A DNA stretch of 64,000 nt from positions 24,995 through 88,994 of the forward strand of contig NZ_JAQQPS010000023.1 of NCBI RefSeq assembly GCF_036688685.1, in the 5' to 3' direction. A model generated the notes under the pieces. That model was not told the DNA's origin. It searched no databases and was given only the letters and a program-made list of their open reading frames with translations. Positions 25,381-33,786 of the stretch are shown here, in pieces. Positions within the stretch are counted from its first letter, which is position 1, and each line of letters opens with the position of its first letter. The position numbers were made by a program, and so were the translations under genes. The stretch comes from JALYUM01 sp036688685 (GTDB taxonomy: Bacteria; Pseudomonadota; Gammaproteobacteria; Burkholderiales; Burkholderiaceae_D).

Positions 25381-26155
25381 GGATCGCCTCCTGCCGGGCG
25401 GGCGCCGTGCCGTACTGGGCCAGTTCACGGCCCAGCGCGGTACGGCGGATGCCGGTGTCGGCCAGCGCAAACTGCTCGGCAATGGCGCCATCCTCGATGA
25501 CTGCGACGCGGTTGCAGATGGCGCCGAGTACGGCCAGCTCGTGGCTGACGATGACGATGGTGACGCCAAGTCGCCGGTTGATGTCGCGCAGCGTTGCCAG
25601 CAGCGCGCGCGTGGTGTCGGGGTCGAGCGCGGAGGTCGGTTCGTCGCACAGCAGCACCGCCGGGCGGCTGGCCAGCGCGCGGGCAATCGCCACGCGCTGC
25701 TTCTGGCCGCCGGACAGCTGGGCCGGATAACTGTGTTCCTTCTCAAGCAGGCCGACCAGTTCCAGGCATGCGTGCACGCGCTCGCGTACCTGCGTGGCCG
25801 GCGTCTTGTGAATGCGCAGCGGGAAGGCGACGTTGTCGAACACGGTGGCGTTTTGCAGCAGGTTGAACTGCTGGAAAATCATGCCGATGTTCTGCCGGGC
25901 CGAGCGCAGCGCAGCCTTGTTCAGGCCAGTCAGTTCGCGTCCATCGACAGTGACACTGCCGCTGTCCGGGCGCTCGAGCAGATTGATCAGGCGCAGCAAG
26001 GTCGATTTGCCGGCGCCGCTTTTGCCGATCAGGCCAAACACGTCGCCCGGCCAGACCTGCAGCGACACATTGCGCAGCGCGTGAAAACGCTGGCCGCGCG
26101 CCAGCGCAAACGATTTCTTCGCGCCCTCAATGGTAATAACAGGGTGCATGGTCAC
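25373..26155 (-). CDS. metN: MetN-type ABC transporter ATP-binding protein
   Basis: 260 residues. Walker A GKSGAGKST, Q-loop MIFQQFNLLQNATVFDNVAF (MetN-typical), signature LSGGQKQRVAIARAL and Walker B VLLCDEPTSALDPDTT are all intact. It lacks the roughly 80-residue C-terminal NIL/ACT regulatory domain that inhibits E. coli MetN when methionine is high, so direct trans-inhibition is unlikely. The GTG at 26155 makes a GTGA overlap with the upstream gene; ATG at 26149 is an alternative start. Confidence 0.9.
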   Translation of the reverse strand: MTMHPVITIEGAKKSFALARGQRFHALRNVSLQVWPGDVFGLIGKSGAGKSTLLRLINLLERPDSGSVTVDGRELTGLNKAALRSARQNIGMIFQQFNLLQNATVFDNVAFPLRIHKTPATQVRERVHACLELVGLLEKEHSYPAQLSGGQKQRVAIARALASRPAVLLCDEPTSALDPDTTRALLATLRDINRRLGVTIVIVSHELAVLGAICNRVAVIEDGAIAEQFALADTGIRRTALGRELAQYGTAPARQEAIHA

Positions 26156-27339
26156 GAATACGGCGTCGGTGTCGGCAGGGTGCCGTCCAGGGCGTAGCGG
26201 CCCAGGTCGCGGATCTTGTAGTCGATCGGGTCATGCAGCGTGTGCACGCGCGCGTTGCGCCAGAAACGGTCGAAGCCCAGTTTGGCAGACGTGGCGCGCG
26301 CGCCGGCCAGCTCGAACATCTGGCTGCTGATTTCGATGCCGGCGCGGTGCGCCAGCGCTTTCGCTTCGGCGCCGGCGACCGCGACTGCTCCCCGTTCCGG
26401 TGCCGTCAGGGCGGCGCCGCGCCGGAAGGCCCGTTCCAGCAAGCTGCCTGCGTGGTCGCTGGCCAGTTCGGCGGGCCGCAGCAACAGCCACAGCTGGCCG
26501 TAGCGATGCTGGACCAGCGGATCGTCGCTCGCTTTCTCGACCCCGGACGCGAACCAGGCGCGCGCCTGTTCGCTGGTGTAGCTGCGCGCCGCCTCGAACG
26601 CGCCCTGTGCGATGCCCAGGTACAGATTGGTCATGATCAGCTGCGCCACCTGCGAGCGCAAGGTGGCCTGCGGCGTGGGGGCTTGTCCCGGCAGTTGCAG
26701 CACCAGCTCGCGTGGCAGGTGCACGCCGTTAAACCGCACATTGCCGCTGTCGGTCTGGCGCTGGCCGAAGGCGTCCCAGTCGGGCTGCACCTCGACGCCG
26801 GTGGCATTGGCCGGCAGCACGCCGATCAGCGCGGCGCCGGCCGCTTCATCCCAGGCGGAGACGGTAAGCCAGTCGGCGCCCACTGAGCCGGACGAAAAGC
26901 TTTTGATGCCATCCAACGTAAAACCGTCGGCGTGCGCGGTGGCGATGGTGCGCTTGTCGAGCGGGTTCAGCGCATTCCCCCAGAACAGCTGGTCACGCAC
27001 GGTGGCCGTCAACAGGCGGCGCTGTTGTTCCTCGCTGCCATACAGCGTGATGCCGGCCAGCTGAAGGTGATGAAAGCCGAACACGTGGGCCAGCGCGCTG
27101 TCGGCCCGGGCCAGGATACGGATCACGGCATACACGGTTTCCCAGCTGGCGCCGGCGCCGCCGAATTCAGTGGGAATCGACAGCGTCAGCAAGCCGGAAT
27201 CACGGATCAAGGCCCGTTCTTGCGCTGCATGGCCGCCAGCGTGGTCGCGTGCGACGGCCGTCGTGGCGAGGCGCGCGGCCAGCGCGTGCGCAATGCGCAA
27301 TGGGTCGTCGGTTTGTAACTGGAGCACGGTGTCAGGCAT
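26152..27339 (-). CDS. SfnB/DszC-like acyl-CoA-dehydrogenase-fold monooxygenase
   Basis: 395 residues with the acyl-CoA dehydrogenase fold: N-terminal helical domain, LSIPTEFGGAGASWETVYAVI, ADSALAHVFGFHHL, and a C-terminal segment ending FDRFWRNARVHTLHDPIDYK, which matches the SfnB/DszC/SoxC subgroup. These are flavin-dependent sulfur-acquisition oxidoreductases rather than true acyl-CoA dehydrogenases, consistent with the missing catalytic Glu region. It is the first gene of the minus operon and probably works with the NtaA-type monooxygenase on an imported organosulfur compound, using reduced flavin. The exact substrate is unknown. Confidence 0.85.
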   Translation of the reverse strand: MPDTVLQLQTDDPLRIAHALAARLATTAVARDHAGGHAAQERALIRDSGLLTLSIPTEFGGAGASWETVYAVIRILARADSALAHVFGFHHLQLAGITLYGSEEQQRRLLTATVRDQLFWGNALNPLDKRTIATAHADGFTLDGIKSFSSGSVGADWLTVSAWDEAAGAALIGVLPANATGVEVQPDWDAFGQRQTDSGNVRFNGVHLPRELVLQLPGQAPTPQATLRSQVAQLIMTNLYLGIAQGAFEAARSYTSEQARAWFASGVEKASDDPLVQHRYGQLWLLLRPAELASDHAGSLLERAFRRGAALTAPERGAVAVAGAEAKALAHRAGIEISSQMFELAGARATSAKLGFDRFWRNARVHTLHDPIDYKIRDLGRYALDGTLPTPTPYS

Positions 27340-27528
27340 GGAAACGCAATCGTAGGAAGTCGATGTTTCTTATCCTGCGCCGCGCTGCGCGTTATGTGAA
27401 CGAAGATATCTGCTCATCGATATGCGTAAACCGCGCGAACAAAAACCGTATATCCAATTTCGAAACCATTCGTTTTCATTTCGCCGGGCCAGACGTAGCC
27501 TTTGCCACCATCACCACACTTTTACAAT
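27340..27528. promoter_or_regulatory. Divergent control region between two sulfur operons
   Basis: 189 bp of comparatively AT-rich sequence separating divergent organosulfur operons, so promoters for both strands must lie here. A partial inverted repeat CGAAACC...TTTCG spans about 27459-27481 and could bind a LysR-type sulfur regulator (CysB/Cbl class), but I cannot match a defined consensus. No Shine-Dalgarno-like purine stretch is visible before the ssuE ATG at 27529. Confidence 0.45.
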
Positions 27529-28104
27529 ATGACTGTCATCCTGATCAGCGGCAGCCCGTCGCCCGCCTCCAGCGGCGCCCGCCTGCTGCACCACATCGGC
27601 GCATGCCTCGCATCGCACGGCCATGAATGCATTCGCCTGCAGGTGCGCGACCTGCCCGCCGCGGCGCTGCTGCATGGCGATGGCAGCGACCCCGCCATCG
27701 CGCGCGCCCTGGCGCAAGTGGAAGCGGCCGATGCCGTGGTCATTGCCACGCCGATCTACCAGGCATCCTTTGCCGGCATCCTGAAATGTTTTCTCGACCT
27801 GCTGCCGCAAGAAGGCCTGGACGGCAAGCTGGTCTTGCCGGTGGCCACCGGCGGCAGCCAGTCGCACCTGCTGGCGCTCGATTACGCACTGCGGCCCGTC
27901 TTGTCTGCGTTGGCAGCGCGCTTCATCCTGCCCAGTATTTATGCGGCCTCAAGCCAGCTGGTGTGGCATGCCGAGGACGGCTTGCAGCTCGACGCACCGA
28001 TCGCCAGCCGGGTCACGCGCGGCGTCGAGCAGTTGTCCGCCGAATTATTTGCGCTGGCGCTGCGCCGCCCGCGCCAACTCGATCCACTCACTGCGATTGC
28101 CTGA
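27529..28104 (+). CDS. ssuE: NADPH-dependent FMN reductase, SsuE
   Basis: 191 residues of the flavodoxin-fold NADPH-dependent FMN reductase family. The N-terminal VILISGSPSPASSGARLLHHI is the flavin phosphate loop, ATPIYQASFAGILKCFLDLLP and LPVATGGSQSHLLALDYALRPVL are SsuE signatures. It supplies FMNH2 to SsuD (29079-30245) and perhaps to the divergently encoded monooxygenases. ATG 29 codons into the open frame is chosen because it begins exactly at the family start. There is no clear ribosome binding site. It is the first gene of the ssuEADCB operon. Confidence 0.92.
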   Translation: MTVILISGSPSPASSGARLLHHIGACLASHGHECIRLQVRDLPAAALLHGDGSDPAIARALAQVEAADAVVIATPIYQASFAGILKCFLDLLPQEGLDGKLVLPVATGGSQSHLLALDYALRPVLSALAARFILPSIYAASSQLVWHAEDGLQLDAPIASRVTRGVEQLSAELFALALRRPRQLDPLTAIA

Positions 28105-28110
28105 CACCTT

Positions 28111-29070
28111 ATGAGCAAACTGAACGAACGGCGCCACGCCCTCTCCCTGATGGGGGCAAGCCTGCTCGCGGCGGGCTTGTCGACCAAGGCATTCGCCCAG
28201 CCGGCGCGCGAGCTGCGCATCGGCTTCCAGAAATACGGCACGCTGACGATACTGAAAGGGCGCGGCACGCTGGAGCAGCGCCTGGCGGAGAAAAACATCA
28301 CCGTCAAATGGACCGAGTTCCCGGCCGGCCCGGTGCTGCTCGAAGGACTGAACGTCGGCAGCATTGATTTCGGCACGGTCGGCGAAGCCCCGCCGATTTT
28401 TGCGCAGGCGGCCGGCGCCAACCTGGTCTATGTCGGTCACGAACCGCCGTCGCCGAAAACCGAGGCGATCGTCGTGCCCAAAGGATCCACCTTGCGCACG
28501 CTGGCCGACCTGCGTGGCAAGAAGATCGCGGTGAACAAGGGATCGAACGCCCACTATTTATTGGTCAAGGCGCTGGAGAAAGCCGGGATTGCCTACACCG
28601 ACGTTCAGGTGGTGTTCCTGGCGCCATCCGATGCGCGCGCCGCGTTCGAGCGCGGCGCCATCGACGCCTGGTCAATCTGGGATCCCTTCCTGGCAGCGGC
28701 CGAAAAGCAGCTGGGTGCACGCGTGCTGGCCGACGGCACCGGGCTGGTGGCCAACCACCAGTTTTACCTGGCAGCGCGCCCGTACGCGGAGAAGCAGAGC
28801 GAGATCGTCGCCATCGTGCTCGATGAGTTAGCCAAAGTGGACGCCTGGGGTAAAACCCATCCTGCCGAAGTGGCTGCCATCCTGGCGCGCCAGACCGGCC
28901 TCGATTTGCCGGTGGTGGAGCTGGCGGCCAGTCGCTACAGCTATGGCGTGACGCCGCTGTCGCCCGCCGTCATCAGCCAGCAGCAAGCCATCGCCGACAC
29001 GTTTACGCGTTTGAAACTTATTCCCACATCGATCGTGGTCAAGGACGCCCAACTGGCGTCGCGACCTTAG
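28111..29070 (+). CDS. ssuA: Aliphatic sulfonate-binding protein SsuA
   Basis: 319 residues. The N-terminal MSKLNERRHALSLMGASLLAAG with AFAQ cleavage site is an export signal. ELRIGFQKYGTLTILKGRGTLEQRL, GPVLLEGLNVGSIDFGTVGEAPP and VGHEPPSPKTEAIVVPKGS are close to the classical SsuA pattern. It binds alkanesulfonates in the periplasm for SsuCB. Only 6 bp separate it from ssuE and 8 bp from ssuD. Confidence 0.93.
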   Translation: MSKLNERRHALSLMGASLLAAGLSTKAFAQPARELRIGFQKYGTLTILKGRGTLEQRLAEKNITVKWTEFPAGPVLLEGLNVGSIDFGTVGEAPPIFAQAAGANLVYVGHEPPSPKTEAIVVPKGSTLRTLADLRGKKIAVNKGSNAHYLLVKALEKAGIAYTDVQVVFLAPSDARAAFERGAIDAWSIWDPFLAAAEKQLGARVLADGTGLVANHQFYLAARPYAEKQSEIVAIVLDELAKVDAWGKTHPAEVAAILARQTGLDLPVVELAASRYSYGVTPLSPAVISQQQAIADTFTRLKLIPTSIVVKDAQLASRP

Positions 29071-29078
29071 GAGCATAC

Positions 29079-30245
29079 ATGAACATTTTCTGGTTTATCC
29101 CCACCCACGGCGACAGCCGCTACCTCGGCACCGCCAAGGGCGCCCGCACGGTCGATGCCGATTATTTAAAACAGTGCGCGGTGGCGGCCGATACCCTAGG
29201 CTACGACGGCGTGCTGCTGCCGACCGGGCGCTCCTGTGAAGATGCATGGGTGGTGGCGTCGTCGCTGATGTCGGTAACGCAAAAACTGAAATTCCTGGTC
29301 GCGATCAGGCCTGGCCTGTCCAGCCCCGGCCTGGCGGTGCGCATGGCGTCTACCTTCGACCGCCTGTCGAACGGGCGCCTGTTGATCAACGTCGTCACCG
29401 GCGGCGACCAGGGCGAACTGGAAGCGGACGGCGTGTTTGCCGACCACGCCAAACGCTACGAAATCTCGGACGAATTTTTCCGCATCTGGCGCGCCACCAT
29501 GGCCGGCGAGGGCGGCGCCGCCGGTTACGATTTCGAGGGCAAGCACCTGCAAGTAAAGGGCGCCAAGACACTGTACCCACCGGTGCAAAAACCGTATCCG
29601 CCGCTGTACTTCGGCGGCTCGTCCGAGCCGGCCCACGAGCTGGCGGCCGAGCAGATGGACGTGTATCTCACCTGGGGCGAGCCGCCGGCCGCGGTGGCCG
29701 AGAAGCTGGCCGACATCCGCCAGCGCGCAGCAAACCATGGCCGCACGGTGCGCTTCGGCATCCGCCTGCACGTGATCGTGCGCGAGACCAACGAGGCCGC
29801 GTGGCGCGCCGCCGACGAGTTGATCAGCCACCTGGACGACGAGGTCATCGCCAAGGCGCAGGCGGCGTTCGCCAAGATGGATTCGGTGGGCCAGCAACGC
29901 ATGGCCGCGCTGCACGGCGGGCGGCGTGACAAGCTGGAAGTGTCGCCCAACCTGTGGGCCGGCGTGGGGCTGGTGCGCGGCGGGGCAGGCACCGCGCTGG
30001 TCGGCGACCCGGAGACGGTGGTGGCGCGCATGCGCGAATACGCAGACCTCGGTATCGACACCTTTATTTTGTCCGGCTACCCGCACCTGGAAGAATCGTA
30101 CCGGTTTGCCGAACTGGTGTTCCCGCTGCTGGGCAAAGGCAAGGCGGCAGGGGAGCAGTCGATCACCGGACCGTTCGGCGAGATGATGGCCAGCGATATT
30201 CTGCCAAAACGCGTCCCCGACCATACCGGGCAGAAGGCGGCCTGA
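29079..30245 (+). CDS. ssuD: FMNH2-dependent alkanesulfonate monooxygenase SsuD
   Basis: 388 residues, the usual SsuD length. The N-terminal NIFWFIPTHGDSRYLGTAKGAR, KLKFLVAIRPGLSSPGLAVR, RLLINVVTGGDQGELEADGV and YPPLYFGGSSEPAHELAAEQ are highly characteristic. It releases sulfite from C1-substituted alkanesulfonates using FMNH2 from SsuE and O2, in the cytoplasm. A GGAG ribosome binding site precedes the ATG. Its TGA overlaps the ssuC ATG (TGATG). Confidence 0.96.
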   Translation: MNIFWFIPTHGDSRYLGTAKGARTVDADYLKQCAVAADTLGYDGVLLPTGRSCEDAWVVASSLMSVTQKLKFLVAIRPGLSSPGLAVRMASTFDRLSNGRLLINVVTGGDQGELEADGVFADHAKRYEISDEFFRIWRATMAGEGGAAGYDFEGKHLQVKGAKTLYPPVQKPYPPLYFGGSSEPAHELAAEQMDVYLTWGEPPAAVAEKLADIRQRAANHGRTVRFGIRLHVIVRETNEAAWRAADELISHLDDEVIAKAQAAFAKMDSVGQQRMAALHGGRRDKLEVSPNLWAGVGLVRGGAGTALVGDPETVVARMREYADLGIDTFILSGYPHLEESYRFAELVFPLLGKGKAAGEQSITGPFGEMMASDILPKRVPDHTGQKAA

Positions 30246-31003
30246 TGAAACGCTTGTCCGCACTGGCGCCATGGGCCTTGCCGCTGGCCCTGATCGCGGT
30301 GTGGGAAATTGCCGCGCGCATCGGCTGGCTGTCCAGCCGCATCCTGCCCGAACCGTGGGCCGTGGCGCAAGCCTTCTGGACCCTCACCGCCTCGGGTGAA
30401 TTGTTGCTGCACCTGCGTACCAGCCTCTGGCGCGCGGCCAGTGGATTTGCCATCGGCGCCGGCGCCGGCCTGCTGCTCGGGATGTTGACCGGCAGCGTGC
30501 GCCGGGCCGAAACGCTGCTCGACACCACCTTGCAAATGGTGCGCAACATTCCCGCGCTGGCCCTGATTCCGCTGGTGATTTTGTGGTTCGGCATCGACGA
30601 ATCCGCCAAGCTGTTCCTGCTGGCCGTGGGGGTGTTCTTCCCCGTGTACCTGAATACCTTTCACGGCATCCGGTCGGCCGACCAGTCGCTGGTTGAAATG
30701 GCAAAGAGTTATGGCGTGTCGGGCTGGCCCTTGTACCGGGACGTGATTTTGCCGGCCGCCTTGCCTTCCATCCTGGTGGGCGTGCGCTTTGCGCTCGGGC
30801 TGGTGTGGGTACTGCTGATCGTGGCTGAAACCATTTCGGCGCAGTCGGGCATTGGCTACATGACCATGAATGCGCGTGAATTTCTCCGCACCGACATCGT
30901 GCTGGTCGGAATTTTGCTGTACGCCCTGCTGGGCAAAGGCGCCGATGTGCTGGCGCGCGCCCTGGAACGGCGCTGCCTGCGCTGGAATCCGGCTTACCGC
31001 TAA
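30245..31003 (+). CDS. ssuC: Alkanesulfonate ABC transporter permease SsuC
   Basis: 252 residues with six predicted membrane segments. LQMVRNIPALALIPLVILWFGIDE and the EAA-like loop VILPAALPSILVGVRFALGLVWV are typical of SsuC. LPEPWAVAQAFW at the N-terminus is also family-typical. The ATG at 30245 shares one base with the ssuD stop, so translation is coupled. It forms the transport channel with SsuA and SsuB and is a paralogue of the permease at 20716-21522. Confidence 0.94.
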   Translation: MKRLSALAPWALPLALIAVWEIAARIGWLSSRILPEPWAVAQAFWTLTASGELLLHLRTSLWRAASGFAIGAGAGLLLGMLTGSVRRAETLLDTTLQMVRNIPALALIPLVILWFGIDESAKLFLLAVGVFFPVYLNTFHGIRSADQSLVEMAKSYGVSGWPLYRDVILPAALPSILVGVRFALGLVWVLLIVAETISAQSGIGYMTMNAREFLRTDIVLVGILLYALLGKGADVLARALERRCLRWNPAYR

Positions 31004-31013
31004 GGAGAAACTG

Positions 31014-31742
31014 ATGAACACCAACCTCCTCGAACAGGACACCCTGGGTGCTGCCGCCGCACGCGGCGTGGCGCTGGCCTTGCACCAGGTGCGCAAATCG
31101 TTCGGCACGCGGCGCGTGCTGGACGGCATCGACCTGACGCTCGCGCCCGGCGAATTCGTTGCCGTCGTCGGTCGCAGCGGCTGTGGCAAGAGTACCCTGC
31201 TGCGTGCCATCGCCGGCCTCGACCAGCTCGATGCCGGCACCATTCAAGGCAGTGGCGCGATGCGCATGATGTTCCAGGAGGCGCGCCTGCTGCCGTGGAA
31301 ATCGGTACTCGACAATGTGCGCCTCGGAACTGGGGACAGCCAGGCCGCGATGGCGGCCCTTCAGGCAGTCGGCCTGGCCGGGCGCGCATCCGACTGGCCG
31401 GCCGCGCTGTCCGGTGGCCAGAAGCAGCGGGTGGCGCTGGCGCGCGCGCTGGTCCACCGGCCGCCCTTGCTGTTACTCGACGAACCGCTGGGCGCGCTCG
31501 ATGCACTGACCCGCATCGAGATGCAGCGCCTGATCGAGTCGCTGTGGCTGGCGCGCGGTTTTACGGCGGTGCTGGTGACGCACGACGTCCAGGAAGCCAT
31601 CGCGCTGGCAGACCGCGTGCTGGTCATCGAGCAGGGACAGATCGCGCTGGATGTGACCATCGACTTGCCGCGCCCGCGCCGGCGCGATGCCGCGTTTGCT
31701 GCGCTGGAGACCCGGCTGCTCGATCGCCTGCTGGCTGTTTGA
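31014..31742 (+). CDS. ssuB: Alkanesulfonate ABC transporter ATP-binding protein SsuB
   Basis: 242 residues. Walker A GRSGCGKST, Q-loop MMFQEARLLPWKSVLDNV, signature LSGGQKQRVALARAL and Walker B LLLLDEPLGALDALT are complete, with the LVTHDVQEAIALADRV H-loop. The short Q-loop region with RLLPWKSVLDN is characteristic of SsuB. An AAGGAG ribosome binding site lies 6 bp before ATG 31014, and only 10 bp separate it from ssuC. It is the last gene of the operon. Confidence 0.94.
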   Translation: MNTNLLEQDTLGAAAARGVALALHQVRKSFGTRRVLDGIDLTLAPGEFVAVVGRSGCGKSTLLRAIAGLDQLDAGTIQGSGAMRMMFQEARLLPWKSVLDNVRLGTGDSQAAMAALQAVGLAGRASDWPAALSGGQKQRVALARALVHRPPLLLLDEPLGALDALTRIEMQRLIESLWLARGFTAVLVTHDVQEAIALADRVLVIEQGQIALDVTIDLPRPRRRDAAFAALETRLLDRLLAV

Positions 31743-31760
31743 AGCGGGCTGCGCACGATA

Positions 31761-31786
31761 GACACTTGTTCCGGAATGCAAGTGTC
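31761..31786. terminator. Hairpin after ssuB
   Basis: GACACTTG (31761-31768) and CAAGTGTC (31779-31786) form a perfect 8-bp stem with a 10-nt loop, 19 bp after the ssuB stop. No T-run follows, so it could be a weak terminator, an mRNA-stabilising structure, or a dyad operator for the next gene. TAGAAT at 31796-31801 sits only 6 bp before the next ATG. Confidence 0.4.
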
Positions 31787-31807
31787 GGATGGGGTTAGAA
31801 TGTTCCC

Positions 31808-32620
31808 ATGAAGATTCGTGTCGCGACATACAACATCCACAAAGGTGTTTCCTCCATCGGCAACCGTCCCCGCGTGCTGGCGCTCAAAAAAGCGATCGGC
31901 CTGTTTGGTGCGGACGTCGTTTTCCTGCAGGAAGTGCAAGGCAAGCACGACCATTTCTCGGCCAAGTTCGGCGCCGAAACGCGCGGACGGCGCCAGTGGC
32001 CGGACGGCGCCCAGCATGAATTCCTGCGCGGAGACATGTCGCACTCGGCGTATGGGATGAACGCCATCTATGACCATGGCCACCATGGCAATGCCCTGCT
32101 GTCGAGCTTCCCGATTGCCAGCCAGACCAATGATGATGTCTCCGATCATGCTTACGAGCAGCGCGGCATTTTGCACTGCATCCTGGAAACGGAGACTTGC
32201 AAGGTGCACTGTTACGTCGTTCACCTGGGCCTGTTCGAAGCCGGACGTGGTCGCCAGACCGATTTGCTGATCCAGAAAGTGCTGGCCACAGCGCCGCCGG
32301 ATGAACCCGTCATCATCGCCGGCGATTTTAACGACTGGCGCAACAACCTGTCGGCGCGCCTGCGCGAGGCGCTGGGGGTGTGCGAAGTGTTCGATGAACT
32401 CGGCAAATCGAATATGATCGGCGATCTCGCACGGCGCCTCGTCGGGCGCGGCAAGACCGTCAACCCGGCGCGTACCTTTCCGGCCGCCATGCCATTGTTG
32501 CGACTGGACCGGATGTATGTGCGTGGTTTCAAAGTGGAACAGGCGCAAGTGCTGCACGGCCCGACCTGGGCGCGGCTGTCGGATCACGCACCGATCGTTG
32601 CCCACCTCGCGCTGTCCTGA
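31808..32620 (+). CDS. Endonuclease/exonuclease/phosphatase family protein (YbhP-like)
   Basis: 270 residues of the DNase I-like EEP superfamily. The motifs VATYNIHKGV, FLQEVQGKH, HVVHLGLF-type HLGLFEAGR, IIAGDFNDWR and the C-terminal LSDHAPIVAHL provide the metal ligands (N, E, D, N, and the terminal D-H pair) of a Mg2+-dependent phosphodiesterase. In E. coli the homologue ybhP lies next to clsB, and the same pairing is seen here, with 5 bp between the genes. A role on lipids or nucleotides linked to cardiolipin synthesis is plausible but unproven. Confidence 0.88.
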   Translation: MKIRVATYNIHKGVSSIGNRPRVLALKKAIGLFGADVVFLQEVQGKHDHFSAKFGAETRGRRQWPDGAQHEFLRGDMSHSAYGMNAIYDHGHHGNALLSSFPIASQTNDDVSDHAYEQRGILHCILETETCKVHCYVVHLGLFEAGRGRQTDLLIQKVLATAPPDEPVIIAGDFNDWRNNLSARLREALGVCEVFDELGKSNMIGDLARRLVGRGKTVNPARTFPAAMPLLRLDRMYVRGFKVEQAQVLHGPTWARLSDHAPIVAHLALS

Positions 32621-32625
32621 TCGGC

Positions 32626-33786
32626 ATGCGTTCGGTCCAATACGTCGCCAACAACACCGTGACGCTGCTGGAAAGCGGCGTGCAGTTTTTCCCCGCATTG
32701 CTGGCCGCCATTGATGGCGCCGAGAACGATATCCTGTTCGAAACCTATATCTGGGCCACCGACGAGAGTAGCGCCAAGGTCGAGGCGGCACTCATCGCGG
32801 CTGCCAAACGGGGCGTCAAGGTGCGCGTTGTGGTCGACTGGTTCGGGACCGGTAACGCCACGACCAAGCGCTTGCGCGAGGCGTTTTGCAGCAATGGCGT
32901 GCATTACCGCGTGTTCAATCCGTGGTTTAGACGCGGCATCAGCCGCACGCACCGCAAGATCACCGTGGTCGACAATGCCATCGCCTTTGTCGGCGGCATC
33001 AACATCAACGATGACTGGCTGTGCGACTACAAGCCGGACGAAAAATTGCCGGCGCCACGCTGGGATTTCGCCGTCAAGGTGACCGGACCGCTGGTGGCGC
33101 AGATCCACCTGGAAGCCCAGGCGCAGTGGGCGCGCGTTGGGCACCTGGACGTGCTCAAACGCATGAATCTGTTCCGCGTCTTGAAACAAGTGCCGCCGGG
33201 CGAGGGCGATGGCCCGATGCAGGCCGGCTTTGTGGTGCGCGACAATTTGCGCAACCGCCGCACCATCCAGCGCGCGTATCTGAAAGCGCTGGGCGGCGCC
33301 AAACACAGCATCCTGCTGGCCAACCCATATTTTGCGCCCGGCCGTAAATTCCGCGAGGCGCTGGCCAAGGCAGCCGAGCGCGGCGTCGATGTACAACTGC
33401 TGATCGGCGTGGGCGAATTCAAGTTGCAGGATGCCGTGGCGCACTCCTTCTATCCCAAGCTGATGGCGTCCGGCGTCAAAGTGTTTGAATACCGCAAGAC
33501 CCAGCTGCATGCCAAAATTGCCGTGGTCGACAATGACTGGGCCACCGTCGGTTCCAGCAACTGTGATGGCTTGTCGCTGTTCGTCAACCAGGAAGCGAAT
33601 GTCGTGGTCAAAGATGCCGCGTTTGCCGCCACCGTGCGGGTGCACATCCAGCGCGGCATCCTCGATGGCGCCGCCATCGGCGACGATGAGTTGAAACAGA
33701 TGAGCTGGGCGCGCCGGACCAGCTATGCGGGTGCCTATCTTGCCTATAAACTGGCGATGCGGGTTTTTTCGATAGGATATGCATGA
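32626..33786 (+). CDS. clsB: Cardiolipin synthase B (phospholipase D family)
   Basis: 386 residues with two HKD phosphodiesterase motifs: His109-Lys111-Asp116 in RTHRKITVVDNAIAFVGGIN and His295-Lys297-Asp302 in QLHAKIAVVDND followed by VGSSN. Length and the absence of N-terminal membrane helices fit ClsB, a phosphatidyltransferase making cardiolipin from phosphatidylglycerol (and phosphatidylethanolamine) at the inner membrane. The ATG lies 5 bp after the EEP gene, and its stop overlaps the hslR start by 4 bp. Confidence 0.92.
   Translation: MRSVQYVANNTVTLLESGVQFFPALLAAIDGAENDILFETYIWATDESSAKVEAALIAAAKRGVKVRVVVDWFGTGNATTKRLREAFCSNGVHYRVFNPWFRRGISRTHRKITVVDNAIAFVGGININDDWLCDYKPDEKLPAPRWDFAVKVTGPLVAQIHLEAQAQWARVGHLDVLKRMNLFRVLKQVPPGEGDGPMQAGFVVRDNLRNRRTIQRAYLKALGGAKHSILLANPYFAPGRKFREALAKAAERGVDVQLLIGVGEFKLQDAVAHSFYPKLMASGVKVFEYRKTQLHAKIAVVDNDWATVGSSNCDGLSLFVNQEANVVVKDAAFAATVRVHIQRGILDGAAIGDDELKQMSWARRTSYAGAYLAYKLAMRVFSIGYA

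Noticed and set aside
27523..27528. TACAAT as the -10 box of ssuE
   Set aside because: It touches the ATG directly, so transcription would start inside the gene and lose the conserved SsuE N-terminus.
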